DNA of 58,113 nt, taken from positions 1 through 58,113 of the forward strand of contig NZ_JABTTS010000034.1 in NCBI RefSeq assembly GCF_018638295.1, in the 5' to 3' direction. The stretch is from Streptomyces sp. CHD11. Lineage in GTDB: Bacteria; Actinomycetota; Actinomycetes; Streptomycetales; Streptomycetaceae. Shown here in pieces: positions 26,763 to 34,978 of the stretch. Under the pieces are notes generated by a model. That model did not search any database and had not been told where the DNA came from. It was given only the letters and a program-made list of their open reading frames with translations. Position numbers and translations under genes: made by a program. Each line of letters opens with the position of its first letter. The stretch's first letter is position 1.

Positions 26763-27626
26763 CTACTCCGGCGGATGCTCCGGGCCCCCGAAGTCCGGGC
26801 TGGAGTAGTCCGGACTGGAGTAGCTCGGCCGGGTGCCGCGCGCACTGCCCTCACCGGGGCTGGAGAATCCCGGCCGGCCGTATCCGAGGTGCGGCATCCG
26901 GTTGGTCGGTGCGGGCGGGGCCGTGTGCTGCAGCGCGGCGGCGGCCGCCGGATCGGTGAGGGCGTCCCGCAGGAACGGCAGGATCCCCCGCTCCAGCAGG
27001 GCGTCCCGCCAGGCGTCCCTGGCGGCAGTGACCTCCTCGTCGAGTTCGCGGTACACGCCGCCGAGCGCGGAGGGCTTGTTGCGCAGCGCGGTGATCAGCA
27101 GCCCCACGGCGGCGACGAGGATGGCGACCGCCGTCACCGCGCCGAACACCCATCCCGTGGTGAGCATGGTCCGGGCGAACGCGGCATCGGGCTGGACCAT
27201 CCGCAAGACGGCGCCGACCAGCAGGAAGATCGCGGCGGCGGTTCCGGCCAGCACGGGAGCCAGGACGGCGACCACGGCCACCGCGCCGGCCCCGGCCGTC
27301 TCCACGACCTCGCCCATGGTGGCGGCGAGCCCCGCCGAGCCCGTTCCCGGCTCGGCGGAGCCGGAGTCACGGACGGCCGACGCGGACGGTGGCCGGCGCA
27401 GTTCCTCACGGATCTTCACATAGTGCTGGTACTCGGTCCCCGCGGCCGCGGTGATGATGGCGCTCGCGTTCAGCGCCATCGTGCGCAGTTGTTCCGAGTT
27501 GAGCCGCTGTCCGAGAGCGGCCAGTTGCGGGTTGTGTGGTGCGGAGCGCAGCGCCTCATCGAGAACCCGCTCGTATTCCTGGCGGTCCTCGCTCATCAGG
27601 TGCTGCGGAACGCTGTTCATGTGCAT
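26763..27626 (-). CDS. Membrane protein of unknown function with C-terminal SSPD repeats
   Basis: A 287-residue protein. The N-terminal part (about 1-75) is hydrophilic and helical (RQEYERVLDEALRSAPHNPQLAALGQRL); two or three hydrophobic segments lie at about 110-185; a second helical region (ELDEEVTAARDAWRDALLERGILPFLRDAL) follows; the C-terminus is disordered and carries a DNA-level repeat (15-bp unit twice, 26793-26822) coding YSSPD units. I do not recognise the family; it resembles conserved Streptomyces membrane proteins near this locus. ATG 27626 or 27620 are both possible. Convergent with the TerD-vWA gene. Confidence 0.65.
   Translation of the reverse strand: MHMNSVPQHLMSEDRQEYERVLDEALRSAPHNPQLAALGQRLNSEQLRTMALNASAIITAAAGTEYQHYVKIREELRRPPSASAVRDSGSAEPGTGSAGLAATMGEVVETAGAGAVAVVAVLAPVLAGTAAAIFLLVGAVLRMVQPDAAFARTMLTTGWVFGAVTAVAILVAAVGLLITALRNKPSALGGVYRELDEEVTAARDAWRDALLERGILPFLRDALTDPAAAAALQHTAPPAPTNRMPHLGYGRPGFSSPGEGSARGTRPSYSSPDYSSPDFGGPEHPPE
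26793..26822. repeat. 15-bp tandem repeat, two copies
   Basis: GTCCGGGCTGGAGTA then GTCCGGACTGGAGTA, one base different, coding YSSPD twice in the C-terminus of the membrane protein; a diverged third unit follows. Confidence 0.8.
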
Positions 27627-27809
27627 CCCCCGATGCTCCGTAGGGCTTGGGGCTCGGCATGCTGACGAGCCGTCGGGCAGAAACGGAGGGGAGCCTGCTA
27701 CGGATAAGCCGATGGTAGAGCGGTGACGGCACGCGGTGACAGGGGGTTTACCGAATTCGCCGTCCGCGTGGTGCGGCCACGGATCGCCGGAGAGCGGCTC
27801 GTGGAACGC

Positions 27810-28886
27810 TCAGTCGTTCAGCGGCAGCTTCTGGACCAGCAGTTTTCCGGCCATGGTGACCCCGCCGTCCATGGCGATGGCGAGACCGTCGGCGTAGACG
27901 TGCGGTCCGGCGACCACGGGACCGCCGTCATCCTCGCCGTCCTCGGAGCCGACTTCGCCCAGCAGGTACGGAATGGGGCTGTGGCCGTGAACGACCCGGG
28001 TGCCGCCGTACGTATCCAGCAGGGAGCGCACCGCGTCGGCGCCGCCCTCGTCACGGAAGGAGAACCGCTTGGTGAACTTGCGGAACAGGTCCCAGACCTC
28101 GTCGGCGTCGTTGCGGGTGATCGTCTCGCGGACGGTGTCGTTGACCTCTTCGATGGAGCGGCCGTAGTCGAGGTAGGCGGTGGTGTCGGAGTGGAGCAGC
28201 AGATGGCCGTCGACCTCCTCCACGGCGTCCAGGCGGGCCATCCACTGCAGGTGGTGGTCCTGGAGGCGGTCCATGTCGGTCTTCTGGCCGCCGTTGAGCA
28301 GCCAGGCCGCCTGGAAGGTGGCGGTGCCGGCCCCGGAGTTGACGGGGGTGTCGTTGAACCGCTTGGCCCCGAGCAGCAGCAGCTCGTGGTTGCCCATGAG
28401 GGCCTTGCAGTAGCCGCCGGCGGCGGCGGCCTCGGCGGACAGCCGCATCACGAGGTCGATGACGCCGATGCCGTCCGGACCGCGGTCGGTGAAGTCGCCG
28501 AGGAACCACAGCCGCGCGGTGCCGGCGCACCACGTGCCTGCCGAGTCGACGAGGCCCTGTTCCTGGAGGGCGGCCAGCAGTTCGTCGAGGTAGCCGTGGA
28601 CGTCGCCGACCACGTACAGCGGGCCCTTGCCGGTGGTGGGCTGCTGCATGGGGGCGGGCACGGGCTCGACGGTCACCTGAACAGTGTCGCCCCGGTTGAT
28701 GACGGGGAGGTCCCGCTGGGTGGGTGTGTACCCCTCCGGGTACGCCTCCTCGGCGGGCGGGGCGGTGTCACCGGGGTGCGCGCTCTGGGCATACGGACCG
28801 GTCTCGTGGACGTAAGCGGGCACCCGGAAGTCGCGCAACGTCGCCGTCCGCTCCACCGCGGGTCCCTGACCGGCCCCCTGAGTCAT
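27810..28886 (-). CDS. Calcineurin-like metallophosphatase (PPP type)
   Basis: A 358-residue protein. An N-terminal extension of about 85 hydrophilic residues precedes the catalytic domain: GDVHG (Asp95, His97), GDFTDRGPDG (Asp131), GNHE (Asn166-His167), LHSD and VHGHSPIPY, the full di-metal ligand set. It resembles bacterial Ser/Thr or symmetrical-diadenosine-tetraphosphate phosphatases. ATG 28886 is supported by GGAGGGG upstream; longer open frames upstream run through non-coding sequence and into the LacI gene. Substrate not predictable; cytoplasmic. Confidence 0.85.
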   Translation of the reverse strand: MTQGAGQGPAVERTATLRDFRVPAYVHETGPYAQSAHPGDTAPPAEEAYPEGYTPTQRDLPVINRGDTVQVTVEPVPAPMQQPTTGKGPLYVVGDVHGYLDELLAALQEQGLVDSAGTWCAGTARLWFLGDFTDRGPDGIGVIDLVMRLSAEAAAAGGYCKALMGNHELLLLGAKRFNDTPVNSGAGTATFQAAWLLNGGQKTDMDRLQDHHLQWMARLDAVEEVDGHLLLHSDTTAYLDYGRSIEEVNDTVRETITRNDADEVWDLFRKFTKRFSFRDEGGADAVRSLLDTYGGTRVVHGHSPIPYLLGEVGSEDGEDDGGPVVAGPHVYADGLAIAMDGGVTMAGKLLVQKLPLND

Positions 28887-29533
28887 CGACCCCTCCACCA
28901 TCGCGCCGCGTCTGCACCGCGTCGGACTGCCTGGTCGCAGCGGCCCGCGGTGTCGTGGGCCCATCATAGGAATGCGGATCGCGCTGTGTGATGACCCAGG
29001 GGTGGTGAATCGGAGCAAGACTCCGGTTCGACGCACTCTTCGTCCCCTTTGCGCCGTTCTGTGGTCGCCCGGTCTCCGTGCGATGTCCGTCTTCGTCACC
29101 CGCCCGCCTCCGGCCGGGGTTGTCTTGGTCACCCGCCCGGCCGCGGGGGTGCCGCCCCTGGGGGAGCGCCCCCCGCGGCCGGGCGATCGTCGTCGCGCGC
29201 CTTCGCCCGTCGGACCGACCGCCCCCGTCGCGCGCCCCACCTTGCCGCGCCCGCCACGCTGCAGCTTGCCGCGCCCCACCACGCGCCACCTCGCCGCGCC
29301 CCGTCGCCGGAGGCGCCCGTCCGCGCCCCGACCGGCCCTGCGCTGTGCCGCACGTAGCCGCAGACGGCCGCACTGCCGGCGCGCGTAGGTCCCCGTGTTC
29401 CCGCGCGGACCGGTTTCTCCCCATGCGGCCGGCCCGTCCGCCGGAGCCGCCCTGGACCCGTTCCTCCGCGAGCAGGCATCCGCGAGCCTTTCCGCTCCCC
29501 GGGTGCCGTACGACGTCACCCGGAGCCCCGGTC
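28887..29533. other. 647-bp intergenic region, GC-rich, no convincing gene
   Basis: Open frames exist on both strands but are Arg/Pro-rich and lack start signals or recognised domains. The region contains an imperfect direct repeat around GTCACCCGCCCG (near 29095 and 29129) and a long GC hairpin at 29134-29185. It should hold the phosphatase promoter and the LacI gene terminator. Confidence 0.5.
29134..29185. terminator. 16-bp GC hairpin downstream of the LacI gene
   Basis: Arms CGCCCGGCCGCGGGGG (29134-29149) and its perfect complement (29170-29185) with a 20-nt loop. Probably terminates the leftward LacI transcript, 350 bp past its stop. Confidence 0.55.
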
Positions 29534-30646
29534 TCACGTGCCCTTCGGAGACCTCGGCGGGCTGACCGTCGTCCGGGGCGGGCGGCGCTGCGAGGAGGTG
29601 CGCACGATCAGTTCGGTCGGTATGACCTGCTCCACCGGCCGGTCCGCGGCGCCCCCCTCGATGGCGTCGATGAGCAACTGGATCACCGCCGTGCCGATAC
29701 GGCGAGGCTTGAGGGAGAGCGTGGTGACCGGCGGTTCGGTGTTGGCGTAGACGGTGGACTCGCTGCAGCAGACGAGCAGCAGGTCTTCGGGCACGCGCAG
29801 GCCGTACCGGCGGGCGGCGGCGAGCAGATCGGTGCCGTTCGGGTCGAACAGGCCGTACACGGCGTCGGGACGATCGGGACGGGCGAGCAGCCGGTCGGCG
29901 GCGACGGCGCCCGCGCACGGATCGTGCGCCGGGTAGGCCTCGTACACCGGATCCTGGCCCACCCGCTCGCACCAGCGCAGATACGCGGTGGTCGACAGGT
30001 GGGTGTAGGTGTCCGTGGTCGTGCCGGTGAGCAGACCGATCCGGCGGGCGCCCGCGTCGGCGAGGTGGTCGAGGATGCCGAGGACGGCGGCCTCGTGATC
30101 GTTGTCGACCCAGGCCGTGACCGGCAGGGAACCGGCCGGGCGTCCGTCGGAGACGACCGGTAAGCCCTGGCGGACCAGCTCGCTGACCACCGGATCCTGG
30201 TCGGAGGGGTCGATGACGACGGTGCCGTCCAGGGCGACGTTGGACCACACGTCGTGGCGGGAGGTCGCGGGCAGGATGACGAGGGCGTAGCCGCGGTCGA
30301 GCGCGGCGGAGGTGGCGGCGCGCGCCATCTCGGCGAAGTACGCGAACTCGGTGAAGGTGAAAGGTTCATCCCCGTACGTCGTCACGGTCAGGCCGATGAG
30401 TCCGGACTTCCCGGTGCGGAGCGTACGGGCGGCGGCCGAGGGGCGGTACCCCAGTCTGTCGGCCACTTCGCGGACGTGGCGCCGGGTGACGTCCGGGAGC
30501 CGGCCCTTGCCGTTGAGGGCGTCGGAGACGGTCGTGATGGAGACTCCGGCGGCGGCGGCCACGTCCCTGATGCCCGCTCGACCCGGCCGGTTGCCTCGGC
30601 GTGAGGTTTCCGCGCGGCTCACCTGGTGCTTCCCTGCTGCTGTCAT
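29534..30646 (-). CDS. LacI-family transcriptional regulator
   Basis: A 370-residue regulator. The helix-turn-helix and hinge lie at about residues 25-75 (GIRDVAAAAGVSITTVSDALNGKGRLPDVTRRHVREVADRLGYRPSAAARTLR), followed by a sugar-binding-protein-like effector domain (IGLTVTTYGDEPF; GLFDPNGTDLLAAARRYGLRVPEDLLLV). ATG 30646; the frame upstream to 30712 is not conserved in type. Target genes cannot be deduced; it is divergent from hisC across 460 bp. It is related by position to an S. coelicolor regulator. Confidence 0.9.
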   Translation of the reverse strand: MTAAGKHQVSRAETSRRGNRPGRAGIRDVAAAAGVSITTVSDALNGKGRLPDVTRRHVREVADRLGYRPSAAARTLRTGKSGLIGLTVTTYGDEPFTFTEFAYFAEMARAATSAALDRGYALVILPATSRHDVWSNVALDGTVVIDPSDQDPVVSELVRQGLPVVSDGRPAGSLPVTAWVDNDHEAAVLGILDHLADAGARRIGLLTGTTTDTYTHLSTTAYLRWCERVGQDPVYEAYPAHDPCAGAVAADRLLARPDRPDAVYGLFDPNGTDLLAAARRYGLRVPEDLLLVCCSESTVYANTEPPVTTLSLKPRRIGTAVIQLLIDAIEGGAADRPVEQVIPTELIVRTSSQRRPPRTTVSPPRSPKGT

Positions 30647-31106
30647 GGCGAGCCGATAGTAGGGCTCATGTGGTGGGGTAGGGCGGACGCATATGCACGC
30701 ATTGACAGGCACGTTTCTGCATGATCATTAAGAGGTAATCCCATGAGAAATAAAGGGTGTTGAACGTTCCAATGGCAAGATCTGACGTGTCGACGCGTGC
30801 GGGCCTGCCGAGGGTGCGATGTTGCGAAGAGGTCTCAACTCACCTGCACGGGGGATGCGCGCCACGGCGTGAACCACCGGCGCGTAGATATATGTAGGGC
30901 GCGCCCCCGGTGCGTGCGCCGTTCCTACCCCTTCGGGTGATGTTGCCCCTGTTGCTGCTGTGACGGGCCGGGCGTGTGTGCCTCTCGCGCTCAACCATGG
31001 GTGCCCCCGCCGCTCCTCTACGCAGCGACGCCGAATCCTCATAAGGTGAGCAGTATTGGATGTCGGCGGCGGTCATGGGCCGCCGGTCTTCACGAGGAGG
31101 ACTGCG
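30647..31106. other. LacI-hisC intergenic region with AT-rich patch
   Basis: A 460-bp gap. Positions about 30685-30775 are strikingly AT-rich for this genome and include GCATATGC (30689-30696), TTGACA (30702-30707) and ATGATCATTAAGAG. A second AT core TAGATATATGTAG (30885-30897) sits between GGCGCG and GCGCGCC. These could be promoters for hisC and/or a small RNA. No open frame with coding character is seen. Confidence 0.45.
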
Positions 31107-32186
31107 GTGACCGAGACGAGCCCCAGGCTGCGCGCCGAGCTGGAGGGGATCCCCACGTACAAGCCGGGCAAGCCGGCGGCGGCCGGCGGCCCGGTGGCGT
31201 ACAAGCTGTCCTCCAACGAGAACCCGTACCCGCCGCTGCCGGGTGTGATGGAGACCGTGGCCGCCTCGGCCGCCGCTTTCAACCGCTACCCGGACATGGC
31301 CTGTACGGCCCTGATGGCAGAGCTGTCCGAGCGGTTCGGCGTGCCCGCGTCCCACGTGGCCACCGGTACCGGTTCGGTCGGTGTCGCCCAGCAGCTGTTG
31401 CAGGCGACCTCCGGCCCCGGTGATGAGGTGATCTACGCGTGGCGCTCCTTCGAGGCGTATCCGATCATCACGCAGATCAGCGGTGCCACGTCGGTGCAGG
31501 TGCCGCTGACGCCGGGCGATGTGCACGATCTGGACGCGATGGCCGACGCGATCACCGACCGGACCCGGCTCATCTTCGTCTGCAACCCGAACAACCCCAC
31601 CGGCACGGTGGTGCGGCGGGCCGGGCTGGAGCGTTTCCTCGACCGGGTGCCCGGTGACGTCCTGGTGGTGCTCGACGAGGCCTATCGCGAGTTCATCCGG
31701 GACACCGAGGTGCCGGACGGCGTCGAGATCTACCGTGAGCGGCCCAACGTCTGCGTCCTGCGGACCTTCTCCAAGGCGTACGGTCTGGCGGGGCTGCGGG
31801 TCGGCTTCGCCATCGCCCACGAGCCCGTGGCCGCGGCACTGCGCAAGACAGCGGTGCCGTTCGGGGTGAGCCAGATCGCGCAGGACGCGGCGGTCGCCTC
31901 GCTGCGGGCCGAGGACGAGCTGATCGGCCGGGTCGGCTCACTGGTGTGTGAGCGCAACCGGGTGACGGACGCGCTGCGGGCCCAGGGCTGGACGGTGCCG
32001 GAGACCCAGGCCAACTTCGTGTGGCTGCGTCTGGGGGAGCACACGATGCCGTTCGCGCGGGCGTGCGAGCAGGCGGGTGTGGTCGTCCGGCCGTTCGCCG
32101 GGGAGGGTGTGCGGGTCACGATCGGGGAGACCGAGGCCAACGACATCTTCCTGAAGGTGACGGGGAACTTCCGCAAGGAGCTCTGA
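31107..32186 (+). CDS. hisC: Histidinol-phosphate aminotransferase-like PLP enzyme
   Basis: A 359-residue class I/II aminotransferase: SSNENPYPPLPGV at the N-terminus, VCNPNNPTGTV, VLDEAYREF and the PLP-lysine site FSKAYGLAGLRVGF (Lys223). It matches HisC, which converts imidazole acetol phosphate to histidinol phosphate. Because Streptomyces have another hisC in the his operon, this is a second, HisC-like (or aromatic) aminotransferase. GTG 31107 follows GAGGAGG. Located upstream of the Rex-controlled cyd genes but separated by 258 bp. Confidence 0.85.
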   Translation: MTETSPRLRAELEGIPTYKPGKPAAAGGPVAYKLSSNENPYPPLPGVMETVAASAAAFNRYPDMACTALMAELSERFGVPASHVATGTGSVGVAQQLLQATSGPGDEVIYAWRSFEAYPIITQISGATSVQVPLTPGDVHDLDAMADAITDRTRLIFVCNPNNPTGTVVRRAGLERFLDRVPGDVLVVLDEAYREFIRDTEVPDGVEIYRERPNVCVLRTFSKAYGLAGLRVGFAIAHEPVAAALRKTAVPFGVSQIAQDAAVASLRAEDELIGRVGSLVCERNRVTDALRAQGWTVPETQANFVWLRLGEHTMPFARACEQAGVVVRPFAGEGVRVTIGETEANDIFLKVTGNFRKEL

Positions 32187-32330
32187 CCCGTGCGGGAGGG
32201 CTCCGGCCCGCGCGTACGTCCAGGCGGTCGGCGGTCTTCCGCCGGCCGCCTCCGTGTGTGCCGGAACGGCAGTCGTCGGAGGGGCCGACATCACACAGGA
32301 CCCCCCTTCCAGGTCGGAAAATCGGTAGGT

Positions 32331-32362
32331 CATAATTGCTTGTGAATGTGAACGCGTTCACA
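32331..32362 (+). promoter_or_regulatory. Rex operator and promoter of cydABCD
   Basis: TGTGAACGCGTTCACA (32347-32362) is a perfect palindrome matching the Rex consensus TTGTGAACGCGTTCACAA, except for the outermost left T. A second half site TTGTGAA lies at 32340-32346, and CATAAT (32331-32336) just upstream could be the -10 element. Rex releases this site at high NADH/NAD+, inducing cydABCD under oxygen limitation in S. coelicolor. Confidence 0.9.
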
Positions 32363-32444
32363 AGCGCATCCCGTTTTTCCGAGTTGTGGGGGAGGAACGG
32401 GATCAAGCGGTCGCCGTGACCGCCGCTGAGTAAGGAGCGACGAC

Positions 32445-33950
32445 GTGGAGCTGGCTCTGGCGCCGGAGACCCTGGCGCGATGGCAGTTCGGTATCACCAC
32501 CGTCTACCACTTCCTCTTCGTCCCCCTGACGATCTCGCTGGCGGCCCTTGTCGCGGGGCTGCAGACCGCCTGGGTGCGGACGGACAAGGAGAAGTACCTC
32601 AGAGCGACGAAGTTCTGGGGCAAGCTCTTCCTGATCAACATCGCGATGGGCGTGGTCACCGGCATCGTGCAGGAGTTCCAGTTCGGCATGAACTGGTCCG
32701 ACTACTCGCGGTTCGTCGGTGACGTGTTCGGTGCCCCGCTCGCGTTCGAGGCCCTGATCGCCTTCTTCTTCGAGTCCACCTTCATCGGCCTGTGGATATT
32801 CGGCTGGGACAAGCTGCCCAAGAAGATCCACCTGGCCTGTATCTGGATGGTCTCGATCGGCACCCTGCTGTCGGCGTACTTCATCCTCGCCGCCAACTCC
32901 TGGATGCAGCACCCGGTCGGCTACCGGATCAACGAGGAGAAGGGCCGCGCCGAGCTCACCGACTTCTGGCTGGTGCTCACCCAGAACACCACGCTCAACC
33001 AGGTGTTCCACAGCTTCTCGGCGGCCTTCCTGACCGGTGGCGCCTTCATGGTGGGCATCGCCGCCTTCCACCTCATGCGCAAGAAGCACATCGCGGTGAT
33101 GCGGACATCGCTCCGCCTCGGCCTGGTCACCCTGGCGGTCGGCGGTCTGTTCACCGCGATCAGCGGCGACACCCTCGGCAAGGTCATGTACGAGCAGCAG
33201 CCGATGAAGATGGCCGCCGCCGAGGCCCTGTGGGACGGCGAGGAACCCGCACCCTTCTCCCTGTTCGCCTACGGGGACGTCGACAAGGGGCACAACGAGG
33301 TTGCCCTGGAGATCCCCGGACTGCTGTCCTTCCTCGCGCACAGCGACTTCGAGTCGTATGTGCCCGGCATCAACGACACCAACGAGGCCCTGCAGGAGAA
33401 GTTCGGCCCCGGTGACTACAAGCCCATCGTGCCGGTCGCCTACTGGGGCTTCCGCTGGATGATCGGCTTCGGCATGGCGTCCTTCTCGCTCGGTCTGCTG
33501 GGGCTCTGGCTCACCCGGAAGAAGTTCCTGCTGCCGGCCGCCCACCGCACCGGGGAGGACGAGGTGCCGCGCCTGGTCCTGCTCAAGAACCCGCTCGGGC
33601 CCCGGCCGGCCCGGCTGTACTGGCTGCTGGCCGTGTGGACCATGGCGTTCCCGCTGATCGCCAACGCCTGGGGCTGGATCTTCACCGAGATGGGCCGTCA
33701 GCCCTGGGTCGTCTACGGCGTGATGCGGACCGAGGACGCGGTCTCCCCCGGAGTGTCCACCGCCGAGGTCATCACCTCGATGTCCGTCTTCACCCTGCTC
33801 TACGCCGTCCTGGCCGTCATCGAGGTCAGGCTGCTCGCCAAGTACGTCAAGGCCGGGCCGCCCGAACTCAGCGAGTCCGATCTCAACCCGCCCACGAAGC
33901 TCGGCGGCGACATACGTGACGCCGACAAGCCGATGGCCTTCTCGTACTAG
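32445..33950 (+). CDS. cydA: Cytochrome bd oxidase subunit I
   Basis: A 501-residue haem-bearing subunit of the quinol-oxidising, high-affinity oxygen reductase. His22 in TTVYHFLFVP corresponds to the haem b595 ligand; EFQFGMNWSDYSRFVGDVFGAPLAFEALIAFFFEST contains the conserved acidic residues of the proton path; GRQPWVVYGVMRT is the Q-loop-side signature. The Q loop is short (S type). About nine transmembrane helices. GTG 32445 follows AAGGAG. Regulated by Rex. Confidence 0.97.
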   Translation: MELALAPETLARWQFGITTVYHFLFVPLTISLAALVAGLQTAWVRTDKEKYLRATKFWGKLFLINIAMGVVTGIVQEFQFGMNWSDYSRFVGDVFGAPLAFEALIAFFFESTFIGLWIFGWDKLPKKIHLACIWMVSIGTLLSAYFILAANSWMQHPVGYRINEEKGRAELTDFWLVLTQNTTLNQVFHSFSAAFLTGGAFMVGIAAFHLMRKKHIAVMRTSLRLGLVTLAVGGLFTAISGDTLGKVMYEQQPMKMAAAEALWDGEEPAPFSLFAYGDVDKGHNEVALEIPGLLSFLAHSDFESYVPGINDTNEALQEKFGPGDYKPIVPVAYWGFRWMIGFGMASFSLGLLGLWLTRKKFLLPAAHRTGEDEVPRLVLLKNPLGPRPARLYWLLAVWTMAFPLIANAWGWIFTEMGRQPWVVYGVMRTEDAVSPGVSTAEVITSMSVFTLLYAVLAVIEVRLLAKYVKAGPPELSESDLNPPTKLGGDIRDADKPMAFSY

Positions 33951-33970
33951 GCCGAGGGAGCCGCACAGTC

Positions 33971-34975
33971 ATGGAACTGCACGACGTCTGGTTCGTCCTG
34001 ATCGCCGTCCTGTGGACCGGCTACTTCTTCCTGGAGGGCTTCGACTTCGGGGTGGGGATCCTCACCCGGCTGCTCGCCCGGGACCGCACCGAAAAACGAG
34101 TGCTGATCAACACCATCGGCCCCGTCTGGGACGGCAACGAGGTGTGGCTGCTCACGGCCGGCGGCGCGACCTTCGCCGCCTTCCCCGAGTGGTACGCCAC
34201 GCTCTTCTCCGGCTTCTACCTGCCCCTGCTGCTCATCCTCGTCTGCCTGATCGTCCGAGGTGTCGCCTTCGAGTACCGGGCGAAGCGGCCGGAGGAGAAC
34301 TGGCAGCGCAACTGGGAGACGGCGATCTTCTGGACCTCGCTCCTCCCGGCATTCCTGTGGGGCGTGGCCTTCGGCAACATCGTGCACGGCGTGAAGATCG
34401 ACGCGGATTTCGAGTACGTGGGTACCGTCTGGGACCTGCTCAACCCCTACGCCCTGCTGGGCGGGCTGGTCACCCTGACCCTGTTCACCTTCCACGGCAC
34501 GGTGTTCACGGCCCTGAAGACGGTGGGCGAGATCCGGGAACGGGCACGGAAGCTGGCCCTGCGGGTGGGACTCGTCACCGCTGCGCTGGCGTCGGCGTTC
34601 CTGCTCTGGACGCAGGCCGACAACGGTGACGGCAGCAGCCTGGTCGCGCTGGCCGTGGCGGTCGCCTCGCTGGTCGCCGCCCTGCTGGCGAATCAGGCCG
34701 GACGCGAGGGATGGTCGTTCGCCCTGTCCGGCGTCACCATCGTGGCAGCCGTGGCGATGCTCTTCCTGACGCTGTTCCCGAACGTCATGCCGTCCACGCT
34801 CGACGCGGACTGGAACCTCACCGTCACCAACGCCTCCTCCAGCCCCTACACCCTGAAGATCATGACCTGGCTCGCGGTGATCGCCACTCCGGTGGTGGTG
34901 GTCTACCAGGGCTGGACGTACTGGGTGTTCCGCAAGCGGATCGGTACCCAGCACATCGCCGATCCCGTGCACTGA
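33971..34975 (+). CDS. cydB: Cytochrome bd oxidase subunit II
   Basis: A 334-residue subunit with about eight to nine transmembrane helices; LEGFDFGVGIL, IGPVWDGNEVWLLTAGGATFAAFP and TFHGTVFTALKT match CydB. It lies 20 bp after cydA. ATG 33971. Confidence 0.97.
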   Translation: MELHDVWFVLIAVLWTGYFFLEGFDFGVGILTRLLARDRTEKRVLINTIGPVWDGNEVWLLTAGGATFAAFPEWYATLFSGFYLPLLLILVCLIVRGVAFEYRAKRPEENWQRNWETAIFWTSLLPAFLWGVAFGNIVHGVKIDADFEYVGTVWDLLNPYALLGGLVTLTLFTFHGTVFTALKTVGEIRERARKLALRVGLVTAALASAFLLWTQADNGDGSSLVALAVAVASLVAALLANQAGREGWSFALSGVTIVAAVAMLFLTLFPNVMPSTLDADWNLTVTNASSSPYTLKIMTWLAVIATPVVVVYQGWTYWVFRKRIGTQHIADPVH

Positions 34976-34978
34976 GGT

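Noticed and set aside
28972..29388. A plus-strand 138-codon frame in the phosphatase-LacI gap.
   Set aside because: Arg/Pro-rich composition, no ribosome-binding site, no domain.
27810..30248. A minus-strand frame of over 800 codons linking the phosphatase upstream to the LacI region.
   Set aside because: Only the part from 28886 onward has phosphatase domain content; upstream is Arg/Pro/Gly-rich and overlaps the LacI gene in another frame.
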